NCBI GenBank assembly: GCA_011051425.1 | Contig: DRLF01000414.1 | Coordinates: 1-5,531, forward strand | Origin: Thiolapillus brandeum | GTDB lineage: Bacteria; Pseudomonadota; Gammaproteobacteria; Chromatiales; Chromatiaceae | Length of the DNA stretch: 5,531 bases | Direction: 5' to 3' | In this document: piece by piece, positions 4,608-5,531 of the stretch | Numbering within the stretch: the stretch's first letter is position 1 | How the letters are laid out: every line of letters starts with the position of its first letter | Translations under genes and position numbers: made by a program | Notes under the pieces: generated by a model | The model's database searches: none | Told to the model about the DNA's origin: nothing | Seen by the model: the letters and a program-made list of their open reading frames with translations, nothing else

Positions 4608-5531
4608 ATGAATAAGTTTTGGCGGGTATCCGTGGGTTCACTGCTGGCAACGACTGCGGTTGCTGCTTCAGTTGCTGGCGCGCAAGCCGTGGACGAAGAA
4701 AAACTTCATCCGGCCATTCCGCTGCTGGATGAATCAGGCGCCAATGTGCTCAAGAGCGGGAAGCCCTACAGCCCCCGCACTACTTGCGGTCAGTGTCACG
4801 ACTACGAGTCCATCACCCATTCTTTCCACATCGAGCAGGGCAGGGATGAAACGGATGACGATTTCGGCAAGAGAATCGGCCTGCCCCAGCTCGTGGGTCC
4901 CGGTTATTTTGGCGGCTACAACTGCATGGGCAGCAACAACCCGGACCAGCTGGCGAAAAAGGACAATGCTTCGGCGGATGACTTTGCCGACAAGGGCGCG
5001 GCAGGATGGATACAGCGCTGCGAGGGATGTCACAGCGGCGGCGGCTGGATGGAGAAGGACCGGCAGGGCCGCCGTTATGATGAAGTCGATCCGGATACTG
5101 TCAAGCCATTCGATGGTGATTATTACAACCGTGGCACGGATTCCAACAACCAGCCGGCCGATGCCAGCGTGGTGTCCCAATGGGACTGGAAGAAAAGCGG
5201 CGTGGTGGAGAACGACTGCCTCATGTGCCATATCGATCAGGGGCGGCTACAGGTATTCGACGAGCGCCTGAACGTGGAGGATGGCCCGGACGGTTACGAC
5301 TTGTGGCGAACCCTGCGCCGTTACAAGTTCATCGACAATGGTTTCTTCCGCTACAACGCCACGGCGATGATGGAATACCTGAACATCAGGCATCCTGATG
5401 GCGTGAACAAGGACGTGAACCTGGTCACGGTGGCCAAGAAAAACATTACTGTGGAAGAAGGTCATCGTGGCACGGATGTGGATTACGAGCTGGACCTGGA
5501 CAATAACGGTAATCCCAAGCTCACCTGGAAC
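4608..5531 (+). CDS. Exported multihaem c-type cytochrome (3' truncated by window end)
   Basis: The frame is open from ATG 4608 to the window edge (308 codons, no stop). Residues 1-27 form a Sec signal peptide: N-terminal Lys and Arg, a hydrophobic stretch (about 8-24) and an AQA cleavage site before VDEE. The mature part has three haem-c attachment motifs: CGQCH (60-64), CEGCH (138-142) and CLMCH (204-208). THSFH (70-74) follows the first motif and offers distal haem-ligand histidines. A lone Cys106 in GYNCMGSNNP is not in a haem motif. The wide haem spacing (78 and 66 residues) with long Asp/Gly/Tyr-rich linkers suggests a large cytochrome with more haems downstream, rather than a small compact tetrahaem protein. 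Haem would be attached in the periplasm by the Ccm/Ccs system. It probably carries electrons in a periplasmic or outer-membrane respiratory or extracellular electron-transfer chain; partners and substrate are not visible. The sigma-54 promoter at 4515-4531 likely drives it. Cytochrome class is firm, subfamily not recognised. Confidence 0.9.
   Translation, partial: MNKFWRVSVGSLLATTAVAASVAGAQAVDEEKLHPAIPLLDESGANVLKSGKPYSPRTTCGQCHDYESITHSFHIEQGRDETDDDFGKRIGLPQLVGPGYFGGYNCMGSNNPDQLAKKDNASADDFADKGAAGWIQRCEGCHSGGGWMEKDRQGRRYDEVDPDTVKPFDGDYYNRGTDSNNQPADASVVSQWDWKKSGVVENDCLMCHIDQGRLQVFDERLNVEDGPDGYDLWRTLRRYKFIDNGFFRYNATAMMEYLNIRHPDGVNKDVNLVTVAKKNITVEEGHRGTDVDYELDLDNNGNPKLTWN

Noticed and set aside
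4660..5271. Plus-strand open frame of 203 codons inside the cytochrome gene
   Set aside because: It is out of frame with the cytochrome start at 4608 and encodes a Ser/Thr/Arg-rich sequence without motifs. The other frame has a signal peptide, three CXXCH motifs and a ribosome-binding site.

Overview
The window (about 5.5 kb, GC-rich coding DNA) looks like a chromosomal segment of a Gram-negative bacterium, most likely a beta- or gammaproteobacterium. It carries a tripartite-type export operon with a periplasmic adaptor, a good match to a sigma-54 (-24/-12) promoter, and a secreted c-type cytochrome. The species cannot be named from the sequence.

Layout. Positions 1-49 may be the last codons of an upstream gene. 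Positions 50-384 hold no convincing gene but contain several overlapping hairpins, then a TTGACA box and a perfect 20-bp palindrome (349-368) just upstream of a TetR-type regulator gene. Positions 385-4055 are a compact, apparently translationally coupled four-gene operon on the + strand: TetR-family repressor (385-996), HlyD-family membrane-fusion/adaptor protein (993-2144), FtsX/MacB-like permease (2141-3343) and ABC ATPase (3345-4055). The first two junctions are ATGA overlaps; the ATPase start lies 1 nt after the permease stop, and its Shine-Dalgarno lies inside the permease gene. Gene order and domain types match DevBCA-like exporters (adaptor, permease, ATPase), which normally work with a TolC-type outer-membrane channel; none is in this window. 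The simplest model is an autoregulated efflux operon: the repressor binds the palindrome over the promoter, and a ligand, possibly the exported compound, releases it.

Positions 4056-4607 (552 bp) have no gene but are rich in signals. A pair of 26-bp near-perfect inverted repeats (4102-4127 and 4335-4360, 24 of 26 positions complementary) bounds a 259-bp segment that may be a miniature inverted-repeat element or a paired regulatory site. Further downstream are an IHF-like site, a canonical -24/-12 sigma-54 promoter (4515-4531) and a perfect 7-bp-stem hairpin in the predicted 5' leader.

This promoter region leads into a gene starting at 4608 that is open to the window end. It encodes an exported multihaem cytochrome c: a signal peptide, then three CXXCH motifs in the 308 residues visible. 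It is probably part of a periplasmic or extracellular electron-transfer system and appears to be controlled separately from the export operon.
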